A DNA stretch of 64,000 bases from NCBI GenBank assembly GCA_037783545.1, contig JBBELK010001241.1:1-64000 (forward strand). The letters run 5' to 3'. Shown here in pieces: positions 26,518 through 38,834 of the stretch (position 1 is its first letter; every line of letters begins with the position of its first letter). The DNA comes from Henricia sp. BOLD:AAB3569. Its lineage: Eukaryota; Echinodermata; Asteroidea; Spinulosida; Echinasteridae. Below the pieces are notes generated by a model. It was given only the letters and a program-made list of their open reading frames with translations, was not told the DNA's origin and made no database searches. Both the position numbers and the translations under genes were made by a program.

Positions 26518-29500
26518 GTGTGTCCCAAATGCCGGCAAATTTGGAAATCAAGGAATTTTCCAACCAACTTCAAATTGTGCATGCTCCAAACTGTATATAA
26601 TCCGCACTTGTCATGCAAAATTGACAGATTTTCGCTGGGAAATGACGGAGAAATTTCAGAGTTTAGGGAAAACGGAGCTCGGCTGCGTGGTTATTCCTCT
26701 AACCGTGGCTGTTGGGACACCCTGCGCCGCGCTGGTGTACATTTGTACGGCCGTTGACTCACCCCAGATTGTGACGGGAATTAGGTCAAAGTGTGTCCCA
26801 AATGCCGGCAAATTTGGAAATCAAGGAATTTTCCAACCAACTTCAAATTTTGCATGCTCCAAACTGTATATATTCCGCACTTGTCATGCAAAATTGACAG
26901 ATTTTCGCTGGGAAATGACAGAGAAATTTCAGAATTTAGGGAAAACGGAGCTCGGCTGCGTGGTTATTCCCCTAACCGTGGCTGTTGGGACACCCTGCGC
27001 CGCGCTGGTGTACATTTGTACGGCCGTTGACTCACCCCAGATTGTGACGGGAATTAGGTCAAAGTGTGTCCCAAATGCCGGCAAATTTGGAAATCAAGGA
27101 ATTTTCCAACCAACTTCAAATTTTGCATGCTCCAAACTGTATATATTCCGCACTTGTCATGCAAAATTGACAGATTTTCGCTGGAATGTTGGAGAAATTT
27201 CAGAGTTTAGGGAAAACGGAGCTCGGCTGCGTTGTTATTCCCCTAACCGTGGCCGTTGGGACACCCTGCGCATGCGCCGCGCTGGTGTACATTTGTACGG
27301 CCGTCGACTCACCCCAGATTGTGACGGGAATTAGGTCAAAGTGTGTCCCAAATGCCGGCAAATTTGGAAATCAAGGAATTTTCCAACCAACTTCAAATTT
27401 TGCATGCTCCAAACTGTATATATTCCGCACTTGTCATGCAAAATTGACAGATTTTCGCTGGGAAATGACGGAGAAATTTCAGAGTTTAGGGAAAACGGAG
27501 CTCGGCTGCGTGGTTATTCCCCTAACCGTGGCTGTTGGGACACCCTGCGCCGCACTGGTGTACATTTGTACGGCCGTTGACTCACCCCATTGTGACGGGA
27601 ATTAGGTCAAAGTGTGCCCCAAATGCCGGCAAATTTGGAAATCAAGGAATTTTCCAACCAACTTCAAATTGTGCATGCTCCAAACTGTATATATTCCGCA
27701 CTTGTCATGCAAAATTGACAGATTTTCGCTGGGAAATGACGGAGAAATTTCAGAGTTTAGGGAAAACGGAGCTCGGCTGCGTGGTTATTCCCCTAACCAT
27801 GGCTGTTGGGACACCCTGCGCATGCGCCGCGCTGGTGTACATTTGTACGGCCGTTGACTCACCCCAGATTGTGACGGGAATTAGGTCAAAGTGTGTCCCA
27901 AATGCCGGAAAATTTGGAAATCAAGGAATTTTCCAACCAACTTCAAATTGTGCATGCTCCAAACTGTATATATTCCGCACTTGTCATGCAAAATTGACAG
28001 ATTTTCGCTGGGAAATGACGGAGAAATTTCAGAGTTTAGGGAAAACGGAGCTCGGCTGCGTGGTTATTCCCCTAACCGTGGCTGTTGGGACACCCTGCGC
28101 CGCGCTGGTGTACATTTGTACGGCCGTTGACTCACCCCAGATTGTGACGGGAATTAGGTCAAAGTGTGTCCCAAATGCCGGCAAATTTGGAAATCAAGGA
28201 ATTTTCCAACCAACTTCAAATTTTGCATGCTCCAAACTGTATATATTCCGCACTTGTCATGCAAAATTGACAGATTTTCGCTGGGAAATGACGGAGAAAT
28301 TTCAGAGTTTAGGGAAAACGGAGCTCGGCTGCGTGGTTATTCCCCTAACCGTGGCTGTTGGGACACCCTGCGCCGCGCTGGTGTACATTTGTACGGCCGT
28401 TGACTCACCCCAGATTGTGACGGGAATTAGGTCAAAGTGTGTCCCAAATGCCGGCAAATTTGGAAATCAAGGAATTTTCCAACCAACTTCAAATGTTGCA
28501 TGCTCCAAACTGTATATATTCCGCACTTGTCATGCAAAATTGACAGATTTTCGCTGGGAAATGACGGAGAAATTTCAGAGTTTAGGGAAAACGGAGCTCG
28601 GCTGCGTGGTTATTCCCCTAACCGTGGCTGTTGGGACACCCTGCGCCGCGCTGGTGTACATTTGTACGGCCGTTGACTCACCCCAGATTGTGACGGGAAT
28701 TAGGTCAAAGTGTGTCCCAAATGCCGGCAAATTTGGAAATCAAGGAATTTTCCAACCAACTTCAAATTTTGCATGCTCCAAACTGTATATATTCCGCACT
28801 TGTCATGCAAAATTGACAGATTTTCGCTGGGAAATGACGGAGAAATTTCAGAGTTTAGGGAAAACGGAGCTCGGCTGCGTGGTTATTCCCCTAACCGTGG
28901 CTGTTGGGACACCCTGCGCCGCGCTGGTGTACATTTGTACGGCCGTTGACTCACCCCAGATTGTGACGGGAATTAGGTCAAAGTGTGTCCCAAATGCCGG
29001 CAAATTTGGAAATCAAGGAATTTTCCAACCAACTTCAAATGTTGCATGCTCCAAACTGTATATATTCCGCACTTGTCATGCAAAATTGACAGATTTTCGC
29101 TGGGAAATGACGGAGAAATTTCAGAGTTTAGGGAAAACGGAGCTCGGCTGCGTGGTTATTCCCCTAACCGTGGCTGTTGGGACACCCTGCGCCGCGCTGG
29201 TGTACATTTGTACGGCCGTTGACTCACCCCAGATTGTGACGGGAATTATGTCAAAGTGTGTCCCAAATGCCGGCAAATTTGGAAATCAAGGAATTTTCCA
29301 ACCAACTTCAAATTTTATTTTGCATGCTCCAAACTGTATATATTCCGCACTTGTCATGCAAAATTGACAGATTTTCGCTGGGAAATGACGGAGAAATTTC
29401 AGAGTTTAGGGAAAACGGAGCTTGGCTGCGTGGTTATTCCCCTAACCGTGGCTGTTGGGACACCCTGCGCATGCGCCGCGCTGGTGTACATTTGTACGGC

Positions 29501-29539
29501 CGTTGACTCACCCCAGATTGTGACGGGAATTATGTCAAA
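26518..29539 (+). repeat. Block 5: clean type B monomers left of the first higher-order repeat
   Basis: Anchors: 26518, 26791, 27064, 27341, 27612, 27891, 28164, 28437, 28710, 28983, 29256. Intervals are mostly 273 or 279. Variants AATTGTGC (26518, 27612, 27891) and AATGTTGC (28437, 28983) alternate with the standard AATTTTGC, a two-monomer rhythm at 28164-29255. The 29256 monomer is 284 bp: besides the +6 insertion it carries a 5-bp duplication ATTTTATTTT at 29314-29323, unique in the window. The 27064 monomer is altered at GGAATGTTGG (27183-27192). Confidence 0.92.
28164..28436 (+). repeat. Reference type B monomer (273 bp)
   Basis: This is a clean example of type B. It differs from the type A reference mainly at two positions: GCTGCGTGG replaces GCTACGTGG, and GCGCCGCGCTGG replaces GCGCTGCGCTGG. 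Type B dominates from about 25.4 kb to the right end and appears in part between 4.0 and 9.0 kb. Isolated type A monomers occur inside type B territory at 31184 and 42689. Type B copies carry far more position-specific substitutions than type A copies, suggesting that B is the older or less recently homogenised type. Confidence 0.93.
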
Positions 29540-31735
29540 GTGTGTCCAAAATGCCGGCAAATTTGGAAATCAAGGAATTTTCCAACCAACTTCAAATGTT
29601 GCATGCTCCAAACTGTATATATTCCGCACTTGTCATGCAAAATTGACAGATTTTCGCTGGGAAATGACGGAGAAATTTCAGAGTTTAGGGAAAACGGAGC
29701 TCGGCTGCGTGGTTATTCCCCTAACCGTGGCTGTCGGGACACCCTGCGCCGCGCTGGTGTACATTTGTACGGCCGTTGACTCACCCCAGATTGTGACGGG
29801 AATTAGGTCAAAGTGTGTCCCAAATGCCGGCAAATATAGAAATCAAAGAATTTTCCAACCAACTTCAAATTTTGCATGCTCCAAACTGTATATATTCCGC
29901 ACTTGTCATGCAAAATTGACAGATTTTCGCTGGGAAATGACGGAGAAATTTCAGAGTTTAGGGAAAACGGAGCTCGGCTGCGTGGTTATTCCCCTAACCG
30001 TGGCTGTTGGGACACCCTGCGCCGCGCTGGTGTACATTTGTACGGACGTTGACTCACCCCAGATTGTGACGGGAATTAGGTCAAAGTGTGTCCCAAATGC
30101 CGGCAAATTTGGAAATCAAGGAATTTTCCAACCAACTTCACATTTTGCATGCTCCAAACTGTATATATTCCGCACTTGTCATGCAAAATTGACAGATTTT
30201 CGCTGGGAAATGACGGAGAAATTTCAGAGTTTAGGGAAAACGGAGCTCGGCTGCGTGGTTATTTCCCTAACCGTGGCTGTTGGGACACCCTGCGCCGCGC
30301 TGGTGTACATTTGTACGGCCGTTGACTCACCCCAGATTGTGACGGGAATTAGGTCAAAGTGTGTCCCAAATGCCGGCAAATTTGGAAATCAAGGAATTTT
30401 CCAACCCACTTCAAATTTTGCATGCTCCAAACTGTATATATTCCGCACTTGTCATGCAAAATTGACAGATTTTCGCTGGGAAATGACGGAGAAATTTCAG
30501 AGTTTAGGGAAAACGGAGCTGGGCTGCGTGGTTATTCCCCTAACCGTGGCTGTTGGGACACCCTGCGCCGCGCTGGTGTACATTTGTACGGCCGTTGACT
30601 CACCCCAGATTGTGACGGGAATTAGGTCAAAGTGTGTCCCAAATGCCGGCAAATTTGGAAATCAAGGAATTTTCCAACCAACTTCAAATTTTGCATGCTC
30701 CAAACTGTATATATTCCGCACTTGTCATGCAAAATTGACAGATTTTCGCTGGGAAATGACGGAGAAATTTCAGAGTTTAGGGAAAACGGAGCTCGGCTGC
30801 GTGGTTATTCCCCTAACCGTGGCTGTTGGGACACCCTGCGCATGCGCCGCGCTGGTGTACATTTGTACGGCCGTTGACTCACCCCATATTGTGACGGGAA
30901 TTAGGTCAAAGTGTGTCCCAAATGCCGGCAAATTTGGAAATCAAGGAATTTTCCAACCAACTTCAAATTTTGCATGCTCCAAACTGTATATATTCCGCAC
31001 TTGTCATGCAAAATTGACAGATTTTCGCTGGGAAATGACGGAGAAATTTCAGAGTTTAGGGAAAACGGAGCTCGGCTGGGTGGTTATTCCCCTAACCGTG
31101 GCTGTTGGAACACCCTGCGCCGCGCTGGTGTACATTTGTACGGCTGTTGACTCACCCCAGATTGTGACGGGAATTAGGTCAAAGTGTGTCCCAAATGCCG
31201 GCAAATTTGGAAATCAAGGAATTTTCCAACCAACTTCAAATTTTGCATGCTCCAAACTGTATATATTCCGCACTTGTCATGCAAAATTGACAGATTTTCG
31301 CTGGGAAATGACGGAGAAATTTCAGAGTTTAGGGAAAACGGAGCTCGGCTACGTGGTTATTCCCCTAACCGTGGCTGTTGGGACACCCTGCGCCGCGCTG
31401 GTGTACATTTGTACGGCCGTTGACTCACCCCAGATTGTGACGGGAATTATGTCAAAGTGTGTCCCAAATGCCGGCAAATTTGGAAATCAAGGAATTTTCC
31501 AACCAACTTCAAATTTTGCATGCTCCAAACTGTATATATTCCGCACTTGTCATGCAAAATTGACAGATTTTCGCTGGGAAATGACGGAGAAATTTCAGAG
31601 TTTAGGGAAAACGGAGCTTGGCTGCGTGGTTATTCCCCTAACCGTGGCTGTTGGGACACCCTGCGCATGCGCCGCGCTGGTGTACATTTGTACGGCCGTT
31701 GACTCACCCCAGATTGTGACGGGAATTATGTCAAA
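29540..31735 (+). repeat. Higher-order repeat alpha, copy 1 (8 monomers, 2196 bp)
   Basis: Monomers at 29540, 29813, 30086, 30359, 30632, 30911, 31184 and 31457. Diagnostics in order: TGTCCAAAATGCC with AATGTTGC and GTCGGG; AAATATAGAAATCAAAG, ending in GGACGTTGAC; CACATTTTGC with ATTTCCC; CCAACCCAC with GCTGGGCTGC; B+6; CCATATT with GCTGGGTGG, TTGGAACAC and GGCTGTTGAC; a type A monomer; and TATGTCAAAG with GCTTGGC and +6. Six monomers are 273 bp and two are 279 bp. The first five monomers are repeated 2196 bp downstream almost without change. Confidence 0.93.
30632..30910 (+). repeat. Reference type B+6 monomer (279 bp)
   Basis: This is a type B monomer with an extra ATGCGC in the GC-rich spot, producing TGCGCATGCGC at 30837-30847. 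It contains the perfect 10-bp palindrome GCGCATGCGC at 30838-30847. The 279-bp length recurs several dozen times from 23.5 kb rightwards, at reproducible positions inside higher-order units, so it is an inherited variant and not random noise. A close relative at 6541-6556 has the same ATGCGC motif within a type A/B mixture. The 11-mer matches the first 11 positions of the animal NRF-1 consensus YGCGCAYGCGCR; the twelfth base does not fit. Confidence 0.92.
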
Positions 31736-33657
31736 GTGTGTCCAAAATGCCGGCAAATTTGGAAATCAAGGAATTTTCCAACCAACTTCAAATGTTGCAT
31801 GCTCCAAACTGTATATATTCCGCACTTGTCATGCAAAATTGACAGATTTTCGCTGGGAAATGACGGAGAAATTTCAGAGTTTAGGGAAAACGGAGCTCGG
31901 CTGCGTGGTTATTCCCCTAACCGTGGCTGTCGGGACACCCTGCGCCGCGCTGGTGTACATTTGTACGGCCGTTGACTCACCCCAGATTGTGACGGGAATT
32001 AGGTCAAAGTGTGTCCCAAATGCCGGCAAATATAGAAATCAAAGAATTTTCCAACCAACTTCAAATTTTGCATGCTCCAAACTGTATATATTCCGCACTT
32101 GTCATGCAAAATTGACAGATTTTCGCTGGGAAATGACGGAGAAATTTCAGAGTTTAGGGAAAACGGAGCTCGGCTGCGTGGTTATTCCCCTAACCGTGGC
32201 TGTTGGGACACCCTGCGCCGCGCTGGTGTACATTTGTACGGACGTTGACTCACCCCAGATTGTGACGGGAATTAGGTCAAAGTGTGTCCCAAATGCCGGC
32301 AAATTTGGAAATCAAGGAATTTTCCAACCAACTTCACATTTTGCATGCTCCAAACTGTATATATTCCGCACTTGTCATGCAAAATTGACAGATTTTCGCT
32401 GGGAAATGACGGAGAAATTTCAGAGTTTAGGGAAAACGGAGCTCGGCTGCGTGGTTATTTCCCTAACCGTGGCTGTTGGGACACCCTGCGCCGCGCTGGT
32501 GTACATTTGTACGGCCGTTGACTCACCCCAGATTGTGACGGGAATTAGGTCAAAGTGTGTCCCAAATGCCGGCAAATTTGGAAATCAAGGAATTTTCCAA
32601 CCCACTTCAAATTTTGCATGCTCCAAACTGTATATATTCCGCACTTGTCATGCAAAATTGACAGATTTTCGCTGGGAAATGACGGAGAAATTTCAGAGTT
32701 TAGGGAAAACGGAGCTGGGCTGCGTGGTTATTCCCCTAACCGTGGCTGTTGGGACACCCTGCGCCGCGCTGGTGTACATTTGTACGGCCGTTGACTCACC
32801 CCAGATTGTGACGGGAATTAGGTCAAAGTGTGTCCCAAATGCCGGCAAATTTGGAAATCAAGGAATTTTCCAACCAACTTCAAATTTTGCATGCTCCAAA
32901 CTGTATATATTCCGCACTTGTCATGCAAAATTGACAGATTTTCGCTGGGAAATGACGGAGAAATTTCAGAGTTTAGGGAAAACGGAGCTCGGCTGCGTGG
33001 TTGTTCCCCTAACCGTGGCTGTTGGGACACCCTGCGCATGCGCCGCGCTGGTGTACATTTGTACGGCCGTTGACTCACCCCAGATTGTGACGGGAATTAG
33101 GTCAAAGTGTGTCCCAAATGCCGGCAAATTTGGAAATCAAGGAATTTTCCAACCAACTTCAAATTTTGCATGCTCCAAACTGTATATATTCCGCACTTGT
33201 CATGCAAAATTGACAGATTTTCGCTGGGAAATGACGGAGAAATTTCAGAGTTTAGGGAAAACGGAGCTCGGCTGCGTGGTTATTCCCCTAACCGTGGCTG
33301 TTGGGACACCCTGCGCCGCGCTGGTGTACATTTGTACGGCCGTTGACTCACCCCAGATTGTGACGGGAATTATGTCAAAGTGTGTCCCAAATGCCGGCAA
33401 ATTTGGAAATCAAGGAATTTTCCAACCAACTTCAAATTTTGCATGCTCCAAACTGTATATATTCCGCACTTGTCATGCAAAATTGACAGATTTTCGCTGG
33501 GAAATGACGGAGAAATTTCAGAGTTTAGGAAAACGGAGCTTGGCTGCGTGGTTATTCCCCTAACCGTGGCTGTTGGGACACCCTGCGCATGCGCCGCGCT
33601 GGTGTACATTTGTACGGCCGTTGACTCACCCCAGATTGTGACGGGAATTATGTCAAG
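31736..33657 (+). repeat. Higher-order repeat alpha, copy 2 (7 monomers)
   Basis: Monomers at 31736, 32009, 32282, 32555, 32828, 33107 and 33380. The first five match copy 1 in order and diagnostics; the visible differences are GTGGTTGTTCC in the 32828 monomer and CCAGATT, not CCATATT, after it. The CCATATT/GGGTGG monomer of copy 1 is missing, and a plain type B monomer stands where copy 1 has the type A one. The last monomer (TATGTCAAAG, GCTTGGC, +6) is 278 bp because of a lost G in TTTAGGG, the first deletion of the next indel-rich zone. Confidence 0.91.
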
Positions 33658-35573
33658 GTGTGTCCAAAATGCCGGCAAATTTGGAAATCAAGGAATTTTC
33701 CAACCAACTTCAAATGTTGCATGCTCCAAACTGTATATATTCCGCACTTGTCATGCAAAATTGACAGATTTTCGCTGGGAAATGACGGAGAAATTTCAGA
33801 GTTTAGGGAAAACGGAGCTCGGCTGCGTGGTTATTCCCCTAACCGTGGCTGTCGGGACACCCTGCGCCGCGCTGGTGTACATTTGTACGGCCGTTGACTC
33901 ACCCAGATTGTGACAGGAATTAGGTCAAAGTGTGTCCCAAATGCCGGCAAATATAGAAATCAAAGAATTTTCCAACCAACTTCAAATTTTGCATGCTCCA
34001 AACTGTATATATTCCGCACTTGTCATGCAAAATTGACAGATTTTCGCTGGGAAATGACGGAGAAATTTCAGAGTTTAGGAAAACGGAGCTCGGCTGCGTG
34101 GTTATTCCCTAACCGTGGCTGTTGGGACACCCTGCGCCGCGCTGGTGTACATTTGTACGGACGTTGACTCACCCCAGATTGTGACGGGAATTAGGTCAAA
34201 GTGTGTCCCAAATGCCGGCAAATTTGGAAATCAAGGAATTTTCCAACCAACTTCACATTTTGCATGCTCCAAACTGTATATATTCCGCACTTGTCATGCA
34301 AAATTGACAGATTTTCGCTGGGAAATGACGGAGAAATTTCAGAGTTTAGGGAAAACGGAGCTCGGCTGCGTGGTTATTTCCCTAACCGTGGCTGTTGGGA
34401 CACCCTGCGCCGCGCTGGTGTACATTTGTACGGCCGTTGACTCACCCCAGATTGTGACGGGAATTAGGTCAAAGTGTGTCCCAAATGCCGGCAAATTTGG
34501 AAATCAAGGAATTTTCCAACCCACTTCAAATTTGCATGCTCCAAACTGTATATATTCCGCACTTGTCATGCAAAATTGACAGATTTTCGCTGGAAATGAC
34601 GGAGAAATTTCAGAGTTTAGGGAAAACGGAGCTGGGCTGCGTGGTTATTCCCCTAACCGTGGCTGTTGGGACACCCTGCGCCGCGCTGGTGTAACATTTG
34701 TACGGCCGTTGACTCACCCCAGATTGTGACGGGAATTAGGTCAAAGTGTGTCCCAAATGCCGGCAAATTTGGAAATCAAGGAATTTTCCAACCAACTTCA
34801 AATTTTGCATGCTCCAAACTGTATATATTCCGCACTTGTCATGCAAAATTGACAGATTTTCGCTGGGAAATGACGGAGAAATTTCAGAGTTTAGGGAAAA
34901 CGGAGCTCGGCTGCGTGTTGTTCCCCTAACCGTGGCTGTTGGGACACCCTGCGCATGCGCCGCGCTGGTGTACATTTGTACGGCCGTTGACTCACCCCAG
35001 ATTGTGACGGGAATTAGGTCAAAGTGTGTCCCAAATGCCGGCAAATTTGGAAATCAAGGAATTTTCCAACCAACTTCAAATTTTGCATGCTCCAAACTGT
35101 ATATATTCCGCACTTGTCATGCAAAATTGACAGATTTTCGCTGGGAAATGACGGAGAAATTTCAGAGTTTAGGGAAAACGGAGCTCGGCTGCGTGGTTAT
35201 TCCCTAACCGTGGCTGTTGGGACACCCTGCGCATGCGCCGCGCTGGTGTACATTTGTACGGCCGTTGACTCACCCCATATTGTGACGGGAAATAGGTCAA
35301 AGTGTGTCCCAAATGCCGGCAATTTGGAAATCAAGGAATTTTCCAACCAACTTCAAATTTTGCATGCTCCAAACTGTATATATTCCGCACTTGTCATGCA
35401 AAATTGACAGATTTTCGCTGGGAAATGACGGAGAAATTTCAGAGTTTAGGGAAAACGGAGCTCGGCTGGGTGGTTATTCCCCTAACCGTGGCTGTTGGAA
35501 CACCCTGCGCCGCGCTGGTGTACATTTGTACGGCTGTTGACTCACCCCAGATTGTGACGGGAATTAGGTCAAG
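33658..35573 (+). repeat. Higher-order repeat alpha, copy 3 (7 monomers, indel-rich)
   Basis: Monomers at 33658, 33930, 34201, 34474, 34746, 35024 and 35302. The diagnostic order of alpha is kept: AATGTTGC and GTCGGG, then AAATATAGAAATC, then CACATTTTGC, then CCAACCCAC with GCTGGGCTGC, then +6, and finally CCATATT with GCTGGGTGG. The 34746 monomer has GTTGTTCCCC, shared with copy 2 at 32828. Most monomers have lost one or two bases from short runs, unlike copies 1, 2 and 4. Confidence 0.88.
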
Positions 35574-36933
35574 GTGGGTCCCAAATGCCGGCAAATTTGG
35601 AAATCAAGGAATTTTCCAACCAACTTCAAATTTTGCATTCTCCAAACTGTATATATTCCGCACTTGTCATGCAAAATTGACAGATTTTCGCTGGGAAATG
35701 ACGGAGAAATTTCAGAGTTTAGTGAAAACGGAGCTCGGCTGCGTGGTTATTCCCCTAACCGTGGCTGTTGGGACACCCTGCGCCGCGCTGGTGTACATTT
35801 GTACGGCCGTTGACTCGCCCCAGATTGTGACGGGAATTCGGTCAAAGTGTGTCCCAAATGCCGGAAAATTTGGAAATCAAGGATTTTCCAACCAACTTCA
35901 AATTTTGCATGCTCCAAACTGTTAATATTCCGCACTTGTCATGCAAAATTGACAGATTTTCGCTGGGAAATGACGGAGAAATTTCAGAGTTTAGTGAAAA
36001 CGGAGCTCGGCTGCGTGGTTATTCCCCTAACCGTGGCTGTTGGGACACCCTGCGCCGCGCTGGTGTACATTTGTACGGCCGTTGACTCGCCCCAGATTGT
36101 GACAGGAATTCGGTCAAAGTGTGTCCCAAATGCCGGAAAATTTGGAAATCAAGGAATTTTCCAACCAACTTCAAATTTTGCATGCTCCAAACTGTATATA
36201 TTCCGCACTTGTCATGCAAAATTGACAGATTTTCGCTGGGAAATGACGGAGAAATTTCAGAGTTAGTGAAAACGGAGCTCGGCTGCGTGGTTATTCCCTA
36301 ACCGTGGCTGTTGGGACACCCTGCGCCGCGCTGGTGTACATTTGTACGGCCGTTGACTCACCCAGATTGTGACGGGAATTAGGTCAAAGTGTGTCCCAAA
36401 TGCCGGCAAATTTGGAAATCAAGGAATTTTCCAACCAACTTCAAATTTTGCATGCTCCAAACTGTATATATTCCGCACTTGTCATGCAAAATTGACAGAT
36501 TTTCGCTGGGAAATGACGGAGAAATGTCAGAGTTTAGTGAAAACGGAGCTCGGCTGCGTGGTTATTCCCCTAACCGTGGCTGTTGGGACACCCTGCGCCG
36601 CGCTGGTGTACATTTGTACGGCCGTTGACTCGCCCCAGATTGTGACGGGAATTCGGTCAAAGTGTGTCCCAAATGCCGGAAAATTTGGAAATCAAGGAAT
36701 TTTCCAACCAACTTCAAATTTTGCATGCTCCAAACTGTATATATTCCGCACTTGTCATGCAAAATTGACAGATTTTCGCTGGGAAATGACGGATAAATTT
36801 CAGAGTTTAGGGAAAACGGAGCTCGGCTGCGTGGTTATTTCCCTAACCGTGGCTGTTGGGACACCCTGCGCCGCGCTGGTGTACATTTGTACGGCCGTTG
36901 ACTCACCCAGATTGTGACGGGAATTAGGTCAAA
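35574..36933 (+). repeat. GTGAAAAC / ATTCGGTC monomer run, copy 1
   Basis: Five monomers (35574, 35847, 36119, 36389, 36662) carry TTTAGTGAAAAC and/or the set TGACTCGCCCC, GAATTCGGTC and GCCGGAAAATTTG. The last has GGATAAAT and ATTTCCC. The variant GAATTC creates EcoRI sites absent from the rest of the array, apart from the related monomers at 38028, 47372, 47918 and 51480. Private changes are GGTGGGTCCC and GCATTCTCC in the 35574 monomer and GTTAATATT in the 35847 monomer. Confidence 0.88.
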
Positions 36934-38298
36934 GTGTGTCCCAAATGCCGGCAAATTTGGAAATCAAGGAATTTTCCAACCAACTTCAAATTTTGCATGC
37001 TCCAAACTGTATATATTCCGCACGTGTCATGCAAAATTGACAGATTTTCGATGGGAAATGACGGAAAAATTTCAGAGTTTAGGGAAAACGGAGCTCGGCT
37101 GCGTGGTTATTCCCCTAACCGTGGCTGTTGGAACACCCTGCGCCGCGCTGGTGTACATTTGTACGGCCGTTGACTCACCCCAGATTGTGACGGGAATTAG
37201 GTCAAAGAGTGTCCCAAATGCCGGCAAATTTGGAAATCAAGGAATTTTCCAACCAAATTCAAATTTTGCATGCTCAAACTGTATATATTCCGCACTTGTC
37301 ATGCAAAATTGACAGATTTTCGCTGGAAATGACGGAGAAATTTCAGAGTTTAGGGAAAACGAGATCGGCTGCGTGGTTATTCCCCTAACCGTGGCTGTTG
37401 GGGACACCCTGCGCCGCGCTGGTGTACATTTGTACGGCCGTTGACTCACCCCAGATTGTGACGGGAATTAGGTCAAAGTGTGTCCCAAATGCCGGCAAAT
37501 TTGGAAATCAAGGAATTTTCCAACCAACTCCAAATTTTGCATGCTCCAAACTGTATATATTCCGCACTTGTCATGCAAAATTGACAGATTTTCGCTGGGA
37601 AATGACGGAGAAATTTCAGAGTTTAGGGAAAACGGAGCTCGGCTGCGTGGTTATTCCCCTAACCGTGGCTGTTGGGACACCCTGCGCATGCGCCGCGCTG
37701 GTGTACATTGTACGGCCGTTGACTCACCCCAGATTGTGACGAGAATTAGGTCAAAGTGTGTCCCAAATGCCGGCAAATTTGGAAATCAAGGAATTTTCCA
37801 ACCAACTTCAAATTTTGCATGCTCCAAACTGTATATATTCCGCACTTGTCATGCAAAATTGACAGATTTTCGCTGGGAAATGACGGAGAAATTTCAGAGT
37901 TTAGTGAAAACGGAGCTCGGCTGCGTGGTTATTCCCTAACCGTGGCTGTTGGACACCCTGCGCCGCGCTAGTGTACATTTGTACGGCCGTTGACTCGCCC
38001 CAGATTGTGACGGGGAATTCGGTCAAAGTGTGTCCCAAATGCCGGAAAATTGGAAATCAAGGAATTTTCCAACCATCTTCAAATTTTGCATGCTCCAAAC
38101 TGTATATATTCCGCACTTGTCATGCAAAATTGACAGATTTTCGCTGGGAAATGACGGATAAATTTCAGAGTTTAGGGAAAACGGAGCTCGGCTGCGTGGT
38201 TATTTCCCTAACCGTGGCTGTTGGGACACCCTGCGCCGCGCTGGTGTACATTTGTACGGCCGTTGACTCACCCAGATTGTGACGGGAATTAGGTCAAA
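36934..38298 (+). repeat. Higher-order repeat beta, five-monomer form, copy 1
   Basis: Monomers 36934 (CGCACGTGTC, CGATGGG, GGAAAAATTT, TTGGAACAC), 37207 (CAAAGAGTG, CCAAATTC), 37478 (CCAACTCC, +6), 37756 (GACGAGAATT entry, GTGAAAAC) and 38028 (ATTCGGTC, GGATAAAT, CACCCAG exit). The order is that of 50383-51751. The following monomer at 38299 starts another CACGTG unit but has a 10-bp deletion in CATGCAATTTTCG. Confidence 0.87.
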
Positions 38299-38834
38299 GT
38301 GTGTCCCAAATGCCGGCAAATTTGGAAATCAAGGAATTTTCCAACCAACTTCAAATTTTGCATGCTCCAAACTGTATATATTCCGCACGTGTCATGCAAT
38401 TTTCGATGGGAAATGACGAAAAATTTTCAGAGTTTAGGGAAAACGGAGCTCGGCTGCGTGGTTATTCCCCTAACCGTGGCTGTTGGAACACCCTGCGCCG
38501 GCGCTGGTGTACATTTGTACGGCCGTTGACTCACCCCAGATTGTGACGGGAATTAGGTCAAAGTGTGTCCCAAATGCCGGCAAATTTGGAAATCAAGGAA
38601 TTTTCCAACCAACTTCAAATTTGCATGCTCCAAACTGTATATATTCCGCACTTGTCATGCAAAATTGACAGATTTTCGCTGGGAAATGACGGAGAAATTT
38701 CAGAGTTTAGGGAAAACGGAGCTCGGCTGCGTGGTTATTCCCCTAACCGTGGCTGTTGGGACACCCTGCGCCGCGCTGGTGTACATTTGTACGGCCGTTG
38801 ACTCACCCCAGATTGTGACGGGAATTAGGTCAAA

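Noticed and set aside
29256..33563. A 1435-codon open reading frame, with similar frames of 989, 895, 822 and 817 codons, as giant repeat-protein genes
   Set aside because: They follow the array with no gene-like boundary, exist only because monomer lengths are multiples of three, show no recognisable domain or signal, vary freely in residues between copies and break wherever an indel occurs.
36997..37035. CACGTG E-box as a regulatory site
   Set aside because: It results from one T to G change in CGCACTTGTCATG within the beta subfamily. It is useful as a marker but nothing suggests regulation.
38398..38403. A distinct deletion subfamily at the 38299 monomer
   Set aside because: The 10-bp loss in CATGCAATTTTCG is seen once, in an indel-rich zone, and the matching monomer at 51752 is intact. 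It may be a sequencing error or a private change.
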